Shown: positions 26,699 through 36,613 of the stretch, in pieces
How the letters are laid out: every line of letters starts with the position of its first letter
Position numbering within the stretch: position 1 is the first letter of the stretch
Source of the DNA: Bdellovibrionales bacterium CG12_big_fil_rev_8_21_14_0_65_38_15
GTDB lineage: Bacteria > Bdellovibrionota > Bacteriovoracia > Bacteriovoracales > Bacteriovoracaceae
DNA length: 64,000 bases
Assembly: GCA_002787775.1 (NCBI GenBank)
Contig: PCUW01000043.1
Span: forward strand, 1-64,000
Direction: 5' to 3'
Translations under genes and position numbers: made by a program
The notes under the pieces: generated by a model
Database searches by the model: none
What the model was told of the DNA's origin: nothing
What the model saw: only the letters and a program-made list of their open reading frames with translations

Positions 26699-27747
26699 TA
26701 TCTTGCTCCGAGGAAATATCTTGAAATTAAATACTCACTGATTTTTTCTTCATTTGTGATTCCGTACCAAGCAAAAAAGATACACATGGCAGAGACTAAA
26801 TAATAGAGAGTCTTTTCTTTATTATTTTTAAAACTAATCAATCGAATAAACGAAATCGCAACAAGGCTATTTAGACCAGCGACAATCGCCGCAATTCCAA
26901 AGATTGAAAACAAAGGAACAAGAAGCAAAGGAAACAAGATCGCAGCAAAGAGCGTACCAACATAATCAACACCAAGAACGATTGTAGCCAAACGTTCTCT
27001 CTTTTTTTTACCTATATCCATTAGAAGTGGTAGTTCAAATCCTGACAAGACCCCAATAATGATAATGAGCAGGTGAAGAAACACAGATAATAAAATATAA
27101 TGATCTCTTAAGATTGAATCTAAGATAATCGCCGCTATCGGGGAAAGTCCGCCAAAAACGATTAGCAGTATCTCAACTTTAAACAAGGACTTAATTTTAT
27201 CTTGAAAGTTAAATTTATTATAGAGCAACGCCCCTAATCCCATCGACGCAATATAAAGACCTATCGTGACATTATACCTGTGAGCACTATCTCCGAGTAC
27301 AGTAGAAAGATTCTGAGCTAGTAAGAGTTCATATAAAAGACTACAGGCCGCTACAATAAATGTCGTAACCAAGAGAACAAGTTCTGCATTTTTCCAGCGA
27401 GTCAGTAAGGGAAGAGCATACTCCCCTCTTTTCATTGTTCTATTGTTGATTTTTGAAATAGGAAGAAATTCCTCAATTTCGCTTACTAAATTTACAAAAC
27501 TATAATTGGGCTTACAAATGTAAATATCTAAGCTTATGTAGTTTTCCTCAGGATACGAATGAAGAGTAAAATGCGACTCAGATAAGATATAAGCGACTGT
27601 TTCTCCATGTGGTTCAAAATCATGTCGGATTTTTTTTACGACACTGAATTCTCTGTCGATAATTTCTTCAATTTTTTTTACCCATGAATCAGACCAATTC
27701 TCACTCATCCATAAATCTAATATTAAATGTACGGAATCGGTTTGCAT
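26698..27747 (-). CDS. AdoMet decarboxylase fused to a membrane domain
   Basis: The 349-residue protein begins with a SpeH-type AdoMet decarboxylase domain (1-120). It has SESHFTLHSYPE with the self-cleavage bond Glu57-Ser58, His63 and Cys78; the +5 and +20 spacings equal those of the catalytic Ser, His and Cys in the bacterial enzyme. Residues 125-349 are a set of membrane helices that start CSLLYELLLAQNLSTVLG, homologous to the membrane part of the next protein, but with no aminopropyltransferase domain. It therefore looks like a pyruvoyl enzyme tethered to the membrane beside its partner. TAATG overlap with the acyltransferase gene couples translation. Confidence 0.8.
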   Translation of the reverse strand: MQTDSVHLILDLWMSENWSDSWVKKIEEIIDREFSVVKKIRHDFEPHGETVAYILSESHFTLHSYPEENYISLDIYICKPNYSFVNLVSEIEEFLPISKINNRTMKRGEYALPLLTRWKNAELVLLVTTFIVAACSLLYELLLAQNLSTVLGDSAHRYNVTIGLYIASMGLGALLYNKFNFQDKIKSLFKVEILLIVFGGLSPIAAIILDSILRDHYILLSVFLHLLIIIIGVLSGFELPLLMDIGKKKRERLATIVLGVDYVGTLFAAILFPLLLVPLFSIFGIAAIVAGLNSLVAISFIRLISFKNNKEKTLYYLVSAMCIFFAWYGITNEEKISEYLISRYFLGAR

Positions 27748-28850
27748 TACTTCCCTTCAAGATAAGCTAGAATTCTCAATTTCCTAGTTAACCAAGCACA
27801 AAAAACGATAATTAGAATATAGAACCAGAATTCATAAAAATGTGCTTCAATTTTAAACTCCCAAACATTGTACACTAACATACGAATGGGCATGATAATC
27901 TTTGTAAAAATAATTCGATGCAAAAAGAAGACTAATAATGAATATCGACCAATCCAGTTGAAAAACTTTATACGTACATCGAACCCTTTTCGATAGAAGA
28001 ATAAAAATGTTCCAACAATTAAGATTTCAATTCCGTGAATGCCAAAGAGACCAAAAATATTCTTAGCTTGGTCATGTTCACTCGCAAAAACGTCGCTTGG
28101 ATTTACGTTAAACTCCTGTCCAAAGATAATCCATAGTAATATCAATATCGTACTTGCGACGAGCCATTGTTTCCAATTTTCTAATCGACTTATCCACCAA
28201 GACCTTCCAAATAAATATCCCAAGCATGCGCTCGATAAAAAATAATGTGGTCGTGCATCGATTTCGAAATTTGTATGAATATACTCTCTGCCCATTTGTT
28301 CAAATGAGTTTATTAGATTATCCACTGGAAGGATTGATAGGCATAGGCCTGTAAAAAACAGAAACCATATCCCCTTTTCTTGAAATTTGTCGGAAACAAT
28401 AAATATTAAAATTAAGCAAATCATCCACGTTTGAAGCGGATATAAGGAAAGCGCTTCTCCAATATTTGGAGCTACAATAAAATTTTCAAAAGTGAATAAA
28501 AGAAATAAACCACAAAAAACAGCGATCTTTTGATTCTTGTTTTTATGACTTGATGGTTTTGCTAGATTAAATGCAGCCAAAAACAGATAGATTTGAGACA
28601 CCCATGGAGTAAAAACCCAAGCCGCAAGGTGGCTCAAAGAATCAACGGAAATTTGTATGTTAACAAAAGGGGCATGAGCTTCAAACAACTCTCCCCAATA
28701 GCTCCATCCCTGATAGTAATTTACATACCAATAATTTATATAGAAACCAAAATGCTGCCAAAGTGCTAGGAAAACAAAGAAGCCTCGAAGGAAATCCAAG
28801 CATTGAATTCTAGAATCGGCATCCTTGCCATTTTCGAGGCTTTCGGTCAT
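27747..28850 (-). CDS. Membrane acyltransferase (OpgC/DUF1624-like)
   Basis: The 367-residue integral membrane protein has about ten helices and starts with RIQCLDFLRGFFVFLALWQHF, the signature of membrane acyltransferases of the OpgC/heparan-acetyltransferase kind, in which an Asp-Arg and a His serve the reaction. Such enzymes acylate surface sugars or lipids. It lies 6 bases after the 1214-residue secreted-protein gene and overlaps the decarboxylase gene, so it may modify something that is made by this operon. The acceptor is unknown. Confidence 0.7.
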   Translation of the reverse strand: MTESLENGKDADSRIQCLDFLRGFFVFLALWQHFGFYINYWYVNYYQGWSYWGELFEAHAPFVNIQISVDSLSHLAAWVFTPWVSQIYLFLAAFNLAKPSSHKNKNQKIAVFCGLFLLFTFENFIVAPNIGEALSLYPLQTWMICLILIFIVSDKFQEKGIWFLFFTGLCLSILPVDNLINSFEQMGREYIHTNFEIDARPHYFLSSACLGYLFGRSWWISRLENWKQWLVASTILILLWIIFGQEFNVNPSDVFASEHDQAKNIFGLFGIHGIEILIVGTFLFFYRKGFDVRIKFFNWIGRYSLLVFFLHRIIFTKIIMPIRMLVYNVWEFKIEAHFYEFWFYILIIVFCAWLTRKLRILAYLEGK

Positions 28851-28856
28851 TAATCT

Positions 28857-31800
28857 CTATTCCAAATCGTTAGACTTTCTCTCTAATAAGCGATCATAAA
28901 CTCTAATATACGTATTGGTCACAATCTCCCAGAGAGTCATGCCATCTTTTCTTCCATATTCGCCATCTTTTGCATTTCTATTTTTAATAGCTTCAGCAAG
29001 TTTTCTTGCATCTTCTTCGCTCATATTTCCATTTCGGCCAACACCGTTACCACTCTCACTACCATCGGCACTTAAACCGTCACTATTTCCATTATTATAA
29101 TCATTTCCAAATTGACCAAAACCACCGACTCCGTTTCCTCCGGCTCCATTGGCTCCACCATTACCGTTTGATCTACCAATCCCCTCAGAAAACAAGCCTG
29201 ATTTTCCATTCGCTCCACTACCATCACCGTTTGCGCCATCAGATCCTAATTTAATTTTTCCACCTGAAGCCAATGAGTTTCCTGAACCGCCGCCTAAGCC
29301 GCTTCCATTACCACCTTTTCCAAGATTATTTCCCTTTAGAGAATCTGTATAAAACTGATCTCTAAAGTTCTCTGCTGATTCAATCAAATTACGACCTCTC
29401 TCAGTACCAGCATTTCTCTTTTTAAATTCATCAGCTTCACTCTTTTGAGCTTTTCTAAAATCTCTCAGATTTGAGAGTGCAGCATTTACTCCAGAGCTAA
29501 ATAATGAGCTGTTAAATCCACCATCTCCAAAGCTACTTCCTGAGAGAGTTCCAGAGCCATTACCAAAGCCTGCAATACTACCACTTCCAAAGCCACCAAA
29601 TCCGGTGCCTTCACCAAAATTAATTCCACTTCCGGCTCCCTGATCACCATTTAGTCCAGAAAGATCGCCGCCCTCAGGTCTTCCCCCGATGACAACCCTA
29701 TTACCATCTCTATCAAAGTCACCACCACGTCTTACAATTTCACCTCTATAGCTATTTGCAAGTTCTCTAAAACCACCTGCTAAACCAGCATTAAAATCCA
29801 TTTGAGATGCAAGTCCGTTGGCAATTAATCCTAGGTAAGATGTTAGGCCTGGCGCCGGATAAGCAATCACATCACCATAAGTTTGTTTGGCCCAAGTAAA
29901 ATGATTCTTAAATACATACTGACCAAAAGCTTCTGCTTGGACAGTACCTGTTGCCCATCCCTGATCAATAAGAAATTGTGCAGCTGTATCTACAATAGCT
30001 TTTTTCGTAACTTCACTTACAACATAATTACTAGCTTGATTATTAAGTGCAGGAGCATATTTCCCAAGTGCTTGGTTATTAATAACTGTATTTTGGAAAA
30101 TACTCTTATCCCAAAGTCCTGCCTTTGAATCACTCGGCGACTGCATTGATGACTTCATATAATTATAAGCTTGATTAAAACCAGTATCGAGAAGATCCGC
30201 CTGAAAGCGTCCGTCTTTAATAATTGAAGCCTTCTCTACATATTGAGGAATCCATGGATCAACAAGGATACTATCTTGACCGTTCTCTTTAACAACAACA
30301 AAATGTTTAATACAACCTGTGGCAGAAATATTTTTATTACAAACTGTGTTGTAGGGTTGGTGAAGTGTACGTTGGAATTTAAAACAGGTATCACTTTTAC
30401 CACATTTATATGAACCAGTTTGTTTATCAGTTACATATGGTGCAGCTGAAAACCATGCTCCACGAAGTGAGCCGATCATCCACATTCCGGCTCCAAGAGA
30501 CGCACCACTTAAGCTTAAGATACCAATAGTTGTCCAAGCACTAATTGTTGCAGAAAATGCAAAACCACCGACGATTGCAAGAACTCCAGCTGAAAGTAAT
30601 GCAATTGCTAGCATCGGATCACTTGGACCACCTTCATTTTTTACATTAAATGCGTATAAACTCTTATCTTTCATTTGAACATCTGACCACTTAGCTTCAG
30701 TCTGCATCCACGAATAAACCGTATTAAGCTCAGTCATTGAGATATTTGCAGTAACAAGGCTAATCTCTTCAATTGTTGCATTTGCTGTTGCCCATGCTTC
30801 TAACAACTCAAGGGCCTTGATCCCTAAGGCATCATTCCCCTCTTCTATCTCACCAGCTTCCTCTGCTCTAATATTTTCAGAAATTTTTGCATTCCATTCT
30901 GTAACACTCATAGCTGATTGAGCGGCAAGCTCATCTCTTTTTGCTCTATACTCAGCAATATCCTCTGGTGAGCCACCTTGTAATGGAGGTATAGCAAGAC
31001 CAAGACGACACTCGTTTTTATACTCATCTTTTTGCTCTGGAGTCATTTGTTTCCAGCCAGTTTTCTCTAAGCAAAGACATTTAACTTTTGGTTCGAACCA
31101 ACGTAGATCACCGTAAAAATCATTTCTAATAACAGTTCTCTTATTGGCGATTTCTGAAATTCTTTTATGAAGTGTTTTATTTGAACTTCCACCTTTCCAA
31201 TAGTCATCAATCTGTTTATTACCGCCGGCGATGTATTCAAAACCAAGGAGAGCCAATTCAACTTGCAACATTGTTACATTTGGACTTCCTGGCATAGGAG
31301 TTTCTCTTAATTTTTTGGCGTAATCATTTAAAAGATTAATATTACAAGTTTCAAAATTACTGCCTTCATCAGGAACTAAATTAAAACGATCAATTTCAGC
31401 TTGACCGTTAAAGTTAATAGAAGATTGATCAATTCCTTGACCAATTTTCATTGCGCTATTTGAGTTCACACCACTTCTATATTGAGCATTAGCATTGACT
31501 GGTGGAGGTGTTGGAGCTGGTCCGCCAGATCCCGATCCGCCACATGGAATGAGATTTCCACCGTCATCTCGAGTTAAACAATCGTCTTCCATTATTGCGT
31601 GAGCCTGTGGAATGACGACATCGATAACAGTTTTTAAAATATAAACAAATGGATTCAGAGGAACTGTCAGAGGTAGACATTTTCCGTCTTTTTCATAGGC
31701 TTTATCTTCACAACACTTTTGACCGCGTTTTAATTTGCCAGTTGAAATACAGTCGTCACAACGGTAGTTCTCTTCACACTTGCCTTTTACACAGCTATCC

Positions 31801-32501
31801 GAACAACATTCTACATTTTTCTTACATGATTTTCCGTTTGAACTACAAGCACCAATATTTGCATCTGAGAAATAAACTTCAACACATTCTCCGCCAGCAC
31901 ATATTGGATTTTCAAGACATGAACTTTTTAACTTAACTGGTCTAAAACATTTGTAAGTGTATTCACATACCTTTTTCCCATCATCTCTTTCAAAGCATTC
32001 ACCTGAATTACAATCGCTATCTTGTTTACACTCGACATCTCCACCCTTTTTTGGAAGCTTAGCTTCAACACGAGGAGGAACTGGTGCACATTCTAGACCT
32101 TTTTCACAATCCCAATGGTTACATTGGCCACCAACTTTAATAAGCGGCTTACCCTTGGACTGAACAACAGCTAAAAGATTTGCATTAAATAGATCTTTAA
32201 TTTGTTTTTCGCGATCTGCTGGGGCAACTTTGACACGAACTCTTTCAAGTTCTTCTTTAAACTTAAGAAGTTCTTCGCGAGTAATTTTCCTATCCACATG
32301 AAATTCTTCCAGCGAATTGAATGCATACGTATTAAAGCGATCCATGTTAATGACGCCTTTGTCATCTTTGGATTCTTTAATAAGCTCTTCAAGTTGAGTT
32401 TCAACTTCTTTTTTCTCCTCATCTGAAAGACGTGCCGCTTGAGCGTTACTGAGAACTAAAAGCGCCAACAGTATCACTTTGAGGAAATTGATTGTTTTCA
32501 T
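28857..32501 (-). CDS. Very large secreted Cys-rich and Gly-rich protein
   Basis: The 1214-residue protein has a signal peptide (MKTINFLKVILLALLVLSNAQA). Residues about 122-285 hold many Cys residues (CNHWDCEKGLEC, CKQDSDCNSGEC, CCSDSCVKGKCEENYRC), a disulphide-rich array. Then comes a long helical part, a hydrophobic pair of helices (about 625-680), a Cys pair region near 700-740, and from about 930 a Gly/Asn/Ser-rich low-complexity stretch. The C-terminus is charged and helical. RBS GGGTGG precedes the ATG. It is the first gene of the operon, so the downstream enzymes may modify, lipidate or display it. I do not recognise a family. Confidence 0.7.
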   Translation of the reverse strand: MKTINFLKVILLALLVLSNAQAARLSDEEKKEVETQLEELIKESKDDKGVINMDRFNTYAFNSLEEFHVDRKITREELLKFKEELERVRVKVAPADREKQIKDLFNANLLAVVQSKGKPLIKVGGQCNHWDCEKGLECAPVPPRVEAKLPKKGGDVECKQDSDCNSGECFERDDGKKVCEYTYKCFRPVKLKSSCLENPICAGGECVEVYFSDANIGACSSNGKSCKKNVECCSDSCVKGKCEENYRCDDCISTGKLKRGQKCCEDKAYEKDGKCLPLTVPLNPFVYILKTVIDVVIPQAHAIMEDDCLTRDDGGNLIPCGGSGSGGPAPTPPPVNANAQYRSGVNSNSAMKIGQGIDQSSINFNGQAEIDRFNLVPDEGSNFETCNINLLNDYAKKLRETPMPGSPNVTMLQVELALLGFEYIAGGNKQIDDYWKGGSSNKTLHKRISEIANKRTVIRNDFYGDLRWFEPKVKCLCLEKTGWKQMTPEQKDEYKNECRLGLAIPPLQGGSPEDIAEYRAKRDELAAQSAMSVTEWNAKISENIRAEEAGEIEEGNDALGIKALELLEAWATANATIEEISLVTANISMTELNTVYSWMQTEAKWSDVQMKDKSLYAFNVKNEGGPSDPMLAIALLSAGVLAIVGGFAFSATISAWTTIGILSLSGASLGAGMWMIGSLRGAWFSAAPYVTDKQTGSYKCGKSDTCFKFQRTLHQPYNTVCNKNISATGCIKHFVVVKENGQDSILVDPWIPQYVEKASIIKDGRFQADLLDTGFNQAYNYMKSSMQSPSDSKAGLWDKSIFQNTVINNQALGKYAPALNNQASNYVVSEVTKKAIVDTAAQFLIDQGWATGTVQAEAFGQYVFKNHFTWAKQTYGDVIAYPAPGLTSYLGLIANGLASQMDFNAGLAGGFRELANSYRGEIVRRGGDFDRDGNRVVIGGRPEGGDLSGLNGDQGAGSGINFGEGTGFGGFGSGSIAGFGNGSGTLSGSSFGDGGFNSSLFSSGVNAALSNLRDFRKAQKSEADEFKKRNAGTERGRNLIESAENFRDQFYTDSLKGNNLGKGGNGSGLGGGSGNSLASGGKIKLGSDGANGDGSGANGKSGLFSEGIGRSNGNGGANGAGGNGVGGFGQFGNDYNNGNSDGLSADGSESGNGVGRNGNMSEEDARKLAEAIKNRNAKDGEYGRKDGMTLWEIVTNTYIRVYDRLLERKSNDLE

Positions 32502-32713
32502 AAACCACCCAAATTAACGAAAATACATTGTTTCTATTCCTCTATTATAAAAACTGTTGAGGTTTAGAACAACAAAGGTTCTTTCTGCCTGTCTAAAGAA
32601 AACTCTTTAATTTCAAAGAGATACACTCCACTAAACAATTACGAAACACGACAAAACACCTCTAACCGATTGAAATGATGAAGAAGCAATGTGAAAGTTG
32701 AAAAGCAAATTTC

Positions 32714-32808
32714 ATCGTTATTTCAAGCTCTTAGCAAAGCTTGTAGTGCCTTATTGGATTGGCAGGGCAGAGGTTGCCCCCACAAGAAATAACGATATAA
32801 ACCCAATA
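32714..32808 (+). ncRNA. Candidate structured leader RNA with pseudoknot
   Basis: The 344-base gap before the yheT start (32846) contains ATCGTTATTTC (32714-32724) and its exact complement GAAATAACGAT (32786-32796), an 11-bp closing stem. Inside lie AAGCT/AGCTT (32725-32742), TGCC/GGCA (32747-32764) and, stacked on it, GGGCA/TGCCC (32765-32779). The loop TATTGG (32752-32757) pairs with CCAATA (32803-32808), close to the ribosome site at 32834. That is a multi-way junction with a pseudoknot, as in riboswitches. It matches no riboswitch that I know, and could be a chance fold. Confidence 0.4.
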
Positions 32809-32845
32809 GAATAAAGGACTTAAGAATAATGAGAAGGAGATCTCA

Positions 32846-33811
32846 GTGCCATATATCGAAAGCTCATCCTACAAGGCACCACCCTTATTTTCTAATGGTC
32901 ACCTTCAAACTCTTTATCCTTATTTTTTCAGAAAAATTCATGACGTAAAATTCGAGCGAAGTCGCTTTAATACAATATGTGGCGATTTTCTTGATGTGGA
33001 CCTGTCACTTATTGGTTCTGACGAACTTGTTATTGTTTCTCATGGTTTAGAAGGATCATCAGATTCTCAGTACATCAAAGGCATGACTAAGCACTTTAAT
33101 ATGAACGGAAAAGATGTTTTGGCCTGGAACATGCGAAGCTGTAGTGGTGAACTCAATAAGCAACCTGGTTTTTACCATGCGGGTATGACGGATGATCTCG
33201 ATCTTATGGTCCAATACGGCCTCAAGCATTCGTATAAAAAAATATTCCTCGTAGGCTTTAGTCTTGGAGCAAATTTAACTGCGCTTTACCTCGGACAAAG
33301 AGCGAGTCAACTTGCCCCAGCAATTTCTAGCGCAGCCATTTTCTCAGCACCATGTGATCTTGGAAAATCCGCTGAAAAAATCAGTCGAAGACGTTATCGT
33401 TTTTATCTAGAAAGTTTTCTTATTACCATGAGACAAAAAATTAAAGACAAAAGTCAGATGATGGATTTAGGTGTTTCGCTTGAAGGAATTGATAAGATTA
33501 AATCCTTTCAAGAATTTGACGATCGATTCACAGGTCCACTGCATGGTTTTAAAGATGGTAGTCATTATTATAAAGAAGTGAGCTGTAAGCCTTGGCTTGA
33601 AAAAATCAATATTCCTACTCTCATCGTTAATGCTAAGGACGATCCTTTTTTAACTAAAGAGTGCTTCCCCATTGAGGAAGCACGTCGAAATAAAAATATT
33701 TTCTTAGAAATACCAAAAACCGGTGGGCACGTTGGTTTTGTTAGTTTTAACTCTGATCGACTTTATTGGTCCGAAGAGCGTGCCCATGATTTTTTTAAGA
33801 ACATTGGTTAA
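32846..33811 (+). CDS. Alpha/beta hydrolase, YheT family
   Basis: The 321-residue protein has the family opening YKAPPLFSNGHLQTLYPYF, the nucleophile motif GFSLGANL near 137, SHGLEGSSDSQY for the oxyanion region, and the C-terminal GGHVGF with the catalytic His. It starts at GTG with AAGGAG seven bases upstream. YheT proteins are cytosolic or membrane-associated lipid esterases of uncertain substrate. The gene ends with no gap against the convergent protease gene. Confidence 0.85.
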   Translation: MPYIESSSYKAPPLFSNGHLQTLYPYFFRKIHDVKFERSRFNTICGDFLDVDLSLIGSDELVIVSHGLEGSSDSQYIKGMTKHFNMNGKDVLAWNMRSCSGELNKQPGFYHAGMTDDLDLMVQYGLKHSYKKIFLVGFSLGANLTALYLGQRASQLAPAISSAAIFSAPCDLGKSAEKISRRRYRFYLESFLITMRQKIKDKSQMMDLGVSLEGIDKIKSFQEFDDRFTGPLHGFKDGSHYYKEVSCKPWLEKINIPTLIVNAKDDPFLTKECFPIEEARRNKNIFLEIPKTGGHVGFVSFNSDRLYWSEERAHDFFKNIG

Positions 33812-34951
33812 TTAGTTAGCGTTATTAATCTTAATTTTAAATGAACCTGAAGCATTTCTATAACCTAAAACAACTATGGTATATGTACCTTTTGCAAGAG
33901 ATGCGCTGACTTGTTCGAGCTTAGAAGTACCTGCACTCTTAGCTACAGTCTTACCTGCATCATCAAGCACGTAAAGATCAAGATCTCCTGCATCTGCCGC
34001 GATTTCCATCACGACTTTTACGCTACCAAATGCTGTTTGCTTAAACTGTGCCTTAATTGACTGACCAGCAACAACTTCACCTGCGTATTTTTTATTTTTT
34101 ACTAAAACAGGAACCTTTGGCTCACTTGGCGTTGGAGCTGGTGTAGGTGTTGGCTCACTTGGTGCTTGCCCACCTAAAACTGCTGGAAAGCTTGATTGTA
34201 TTTTGGCGACAATTTTATGCATTGGAACAGCATAGTTTTCATAACCACGACCATTAAACCATCCACCAGCACCGGCGTGGTGAATAGCGATAACTTTATT
34301 ATCTTCACCAAAAACAGGACTTCCTGATGATCCACCTAAAGTGTCTGCATTATGAACGTACTCTCCATCTTCTTCTCTAATACTAACGAGCTTACCTTCT
34401 GAAATTTTCTTTGTTGGAACGCAATCTTGAACAGTATAGTAATCACAGTTTTGGTGAATAACATAAAGATCAGAACTTGGAGCTGCTGCAACAGTAGATA
34501 GACTTACAAAACCGTATTGAGCACCAGGAGCGCCCTGACATTTTAAAAGAGCAAAATCTAACTCGTCATTATTACCAATGAACTCAGAACAATCGAAAAC
34601 TTGACGTGATTCTTCAGTAGAACCTGCAACCAAATCAAATGTCGCTGTTACGCCTTCAGCATGTGAAGCCTGCTCAATGCAATGACGATTTGTCATAATG
34701 ACATCTTCAGAAATTAAAAATGCCGTACAGCGAGAGTCCGCCCATGGAAGAACAATTTTACCAACTGCTCTTGCATTAATAGCCTTAAAAGAAGAAGCCG
34801 CAAGATCTTCTGTCTCCTGCCAGTTAATATCTCCTATAATAACACTTGAAGATATTGCTTTCGTTGAATCGCTCATCTCTTTCTTGCCACAGGCAACTGA
34901 GATGATGGCAGTTAGAATAACTAACGAATGTGTAAAATTTTTCATGACCAT
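33812..34951 (-). CDS. Trypsin-like serine protease lipoprotein with PPC domain
   Basis: The 379-residue protein starts with a lipoprotein signal (MKNFTHSLVILTAIISVAC, lipobox SVAC). I chose the ATG at 34951 because GGAGGAG lies five bases upstream. The chymotrypsin fold carries the triad TNRHC (His near 90), ELDFALL (Asp near 130) and GGSSGSPVF (Ser near 210). A Pro/Thr/Glu linker then leads to a C-terminal PPC domain with DLDLYVLDDAG. Such proteases act outside the cell. In predators they can process prey proteins, but that is inferred. Confidence 0.88.
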   Translation of the reverse strand: MVMKNFTHSLVILTAIISVACGKKEMSDSTKAISSSVIIGDINWQETEDLAASSFKAINARAVGKIVLPWADSRCTAFLISEDVIMTNRHCIEQASHAEGVTATFDLVAGSTEESRQVFDCSEFIGNNDELDFALLKCQGAPGAQYGFVSLSTVAAAPSSDLYVIHQNCDYYTVQDCVPTKKISEGKLVSIREEDGEYVHNADTLGGSSGSPVFGEDNKVIAIHHAGAGGWFNGRGYENYAVPMHKIVAKIQSSFPAVLGGQAPSEPTPTPAPTPSEPKVPVLVKNKKYAGEVVAGQSIKAQFKQTAFGSVKVVMEIAADAGDLDLYVLDDAGKTVAKSAGTSKLEQVSASLAKGTYTIVVLGYRNASGSFKIKINNAN

Positions 34952-35139
34952 TGCTTCTCCTCCATAAGGTCCCATAAAACATGGGTAAGTCCTTCAAAGC
35001 TTGGGCATAATGACAATATTGAATGCAAATGACTTGTGCTAAAGTCTGATAAAATCTTTCAAGTTTTAAGAATTGTAGACGACCATTTTTCAGCTATTTA
35101 TGCTAATCTTTCATTAGAAATGAAAGATTTGGAGAGAAT

Positions 35140-36531
35140 TTGAGCAATATCATCGGAATATTGAGCACACTTGATTGGCTAATCTTTGGTCTGGTTTTGC
35201 TTTTAACAGTTTCAAGCGTCATTTACGGACACTTAAAACACAAACAACAAACCCATAGTGACGATCATTCAGTCTTAGAAATTCTCTTGATGGGAAGACA
35301 ACTAACCTTACCTCTTTTTGTCGCAACACTTGTGGCAACTTGGTACGGTGGTATTTTTGGCGTAACACAAATTGCTTTTGAAAAAGGCATTTATAATTTT
35401 CTTACTCAAGGTGTGTTTTGGTATATCACCTATTTGATTTTTGCCCTATTTCTCGTCGATAAGATTCGCTCAAAAAACTCTCTGACAATGCCTCAGCTAT
35501 TAGGATCGATGTTTGGCCCTCGCGCTGCTAAACTTGGCGCACTCTTTAATCTTTTTAACGTTATACCTGTCGCCTACATAATAAGCGTTGGCATTATTGT
35601 CAGCTCATTTACCAGCTGGTCACTTCCTTTTTCAATGGCAATTGGCACTCTTACTGTCATTTTATATTCAGCATGGGGCGGATTTAGAGCTGTTGTTTTT
35701 TCAGATCTTATTCAATTTTTCGTGATGTGCTTAGCGGTATTTCTAGTGATCTTTTTTAGCTATCAACAATTTGGTGGGTTAAGTTATTTAAAACTTAATT
35801 TACCAGCTCATCATTTTCATCCCACCTCAGATGTAGGACTGGCACAAACTTTAGTTTGGGGTTTTATCGCTTTATCAACTTTAGTTGATCCTAATTTTTA
35901 TCAGCGATGTTTTGCAGCAACGAATTCGAAAGTAGCTAAAAAAGGAATTATCATTTCAACCATTATCTGGATTGGTTTTGATTTATGTACGACTTTTGGA
36001 GCTATGTATGCCAGAGCTGCAATGCCAGAGGCCGCTTCAAGTAGTGCTTACGTTGATTATGCTTTATCAATTTTACCCGACGGCCTAAGAGGTTTCTTTT
36101 TAGCTGGAATTCTGGCAACTGTTTTATCAACGCTTGATTCCTATTTATTTTTGGCCTCAACGACTATTCACTATGATCTTTTTCATTTTAAAAAGATATC
36201 GACTCGTACCTCGCATATTTTATCACTTGTTTTTGTCTCATTAGTTGGCTGGCTTCTAGCAATGGCATTCGAAGGTAGTATCAAAGTAGCTTGGAAAACT
36301 TTGGGAAGCTATTCGGCTTCATGCTTGTTAGTTCCGGTCTTATTTGGATATTTGCGACCGGGTAAAATAAGTGAAAACCAATTTTTATTTGCCTGCTTCT
36401 TTGGCATTATCACCACCACCGCTTGGAGACTAATGCCGCTTAGCGGCTTATGGACCAACTTAGACGCGCTTTATATAGGCATGTTGTCTACTAGCATCAT
36501 CCTCATTTTTCCTGCCAAAATCACTAAATAA
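35140..36531 (+). CDS. Sodium:solute symporter family transporter
   Basis: The 463-residue protein has about 13 membrane helices. It has the SSS-type feature GTLTVILYSAWGGFRAVVFSDLIQ near 165-190 and ATVLSTLDSYLFLAS, which matches the sodium-site region of the family. The substrate cannot be told. The start is TTG with GGAGAGA eight bases upstream; TTG starts are used several times here. It lies directly before maeB, so an organic-acid or amino-acid substrate is possible. Confidence 0.82.
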   Translation: MSNIIGILSTLDWLIFGLVLLLTVSSVIYGHLKHKQQTHSDDHSVLEILLMGRQLTLPLFVATLVATWYGGIFGVTQIAFEKGIYNFLTQGVFWYITYLIFALFLVDKIRSKNSLTMPQLLGSMFGPRAAKLGALFNLFNVIPVAYIISVGIIVSSFTSWSLPFSMAIGTLTVILYSAWGGFRAVVFSDLIQFFVMCLAVFLVIFFSYQQFGGLSYLKLNLPAHHFHPTSDVGLAQTLVWGFIALSTLVDPNFYQRCFAATNSKVAKKGIIISTIIWIGFDLCTTFGAMYARAAMPEAASSSAYVDYALSILPDGLRGFFLAGILATVLSTLDSYLFLASTTIHYDLFHFKKISTRTSHILSLVFVSLVGWLLAMAFEGSIKVAWKTLGSYSASCLLVPVLFGYLRPGKISENQFLFACFFGIITTTAWRLMPLSGLWTNLDALYIGMLSTSIILIFPAKITK

Positions 36532-36613
36532 CGCCTTGCTTTGTGTGGCTAGGTTGTCCCAACTGGACTAATCTATGGGCGCTAATTTGTAACTTGAAAC
36601 CAAGGAAATACGC

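Noticed and set aside
32714-32808. tRNA-like or known riboswitch (TPP, SAM, cobalamin, c-di-GMP)
   Set aside because: None of the conserved core sequences of these classes is present, so it is kept only as an unknown candidate.
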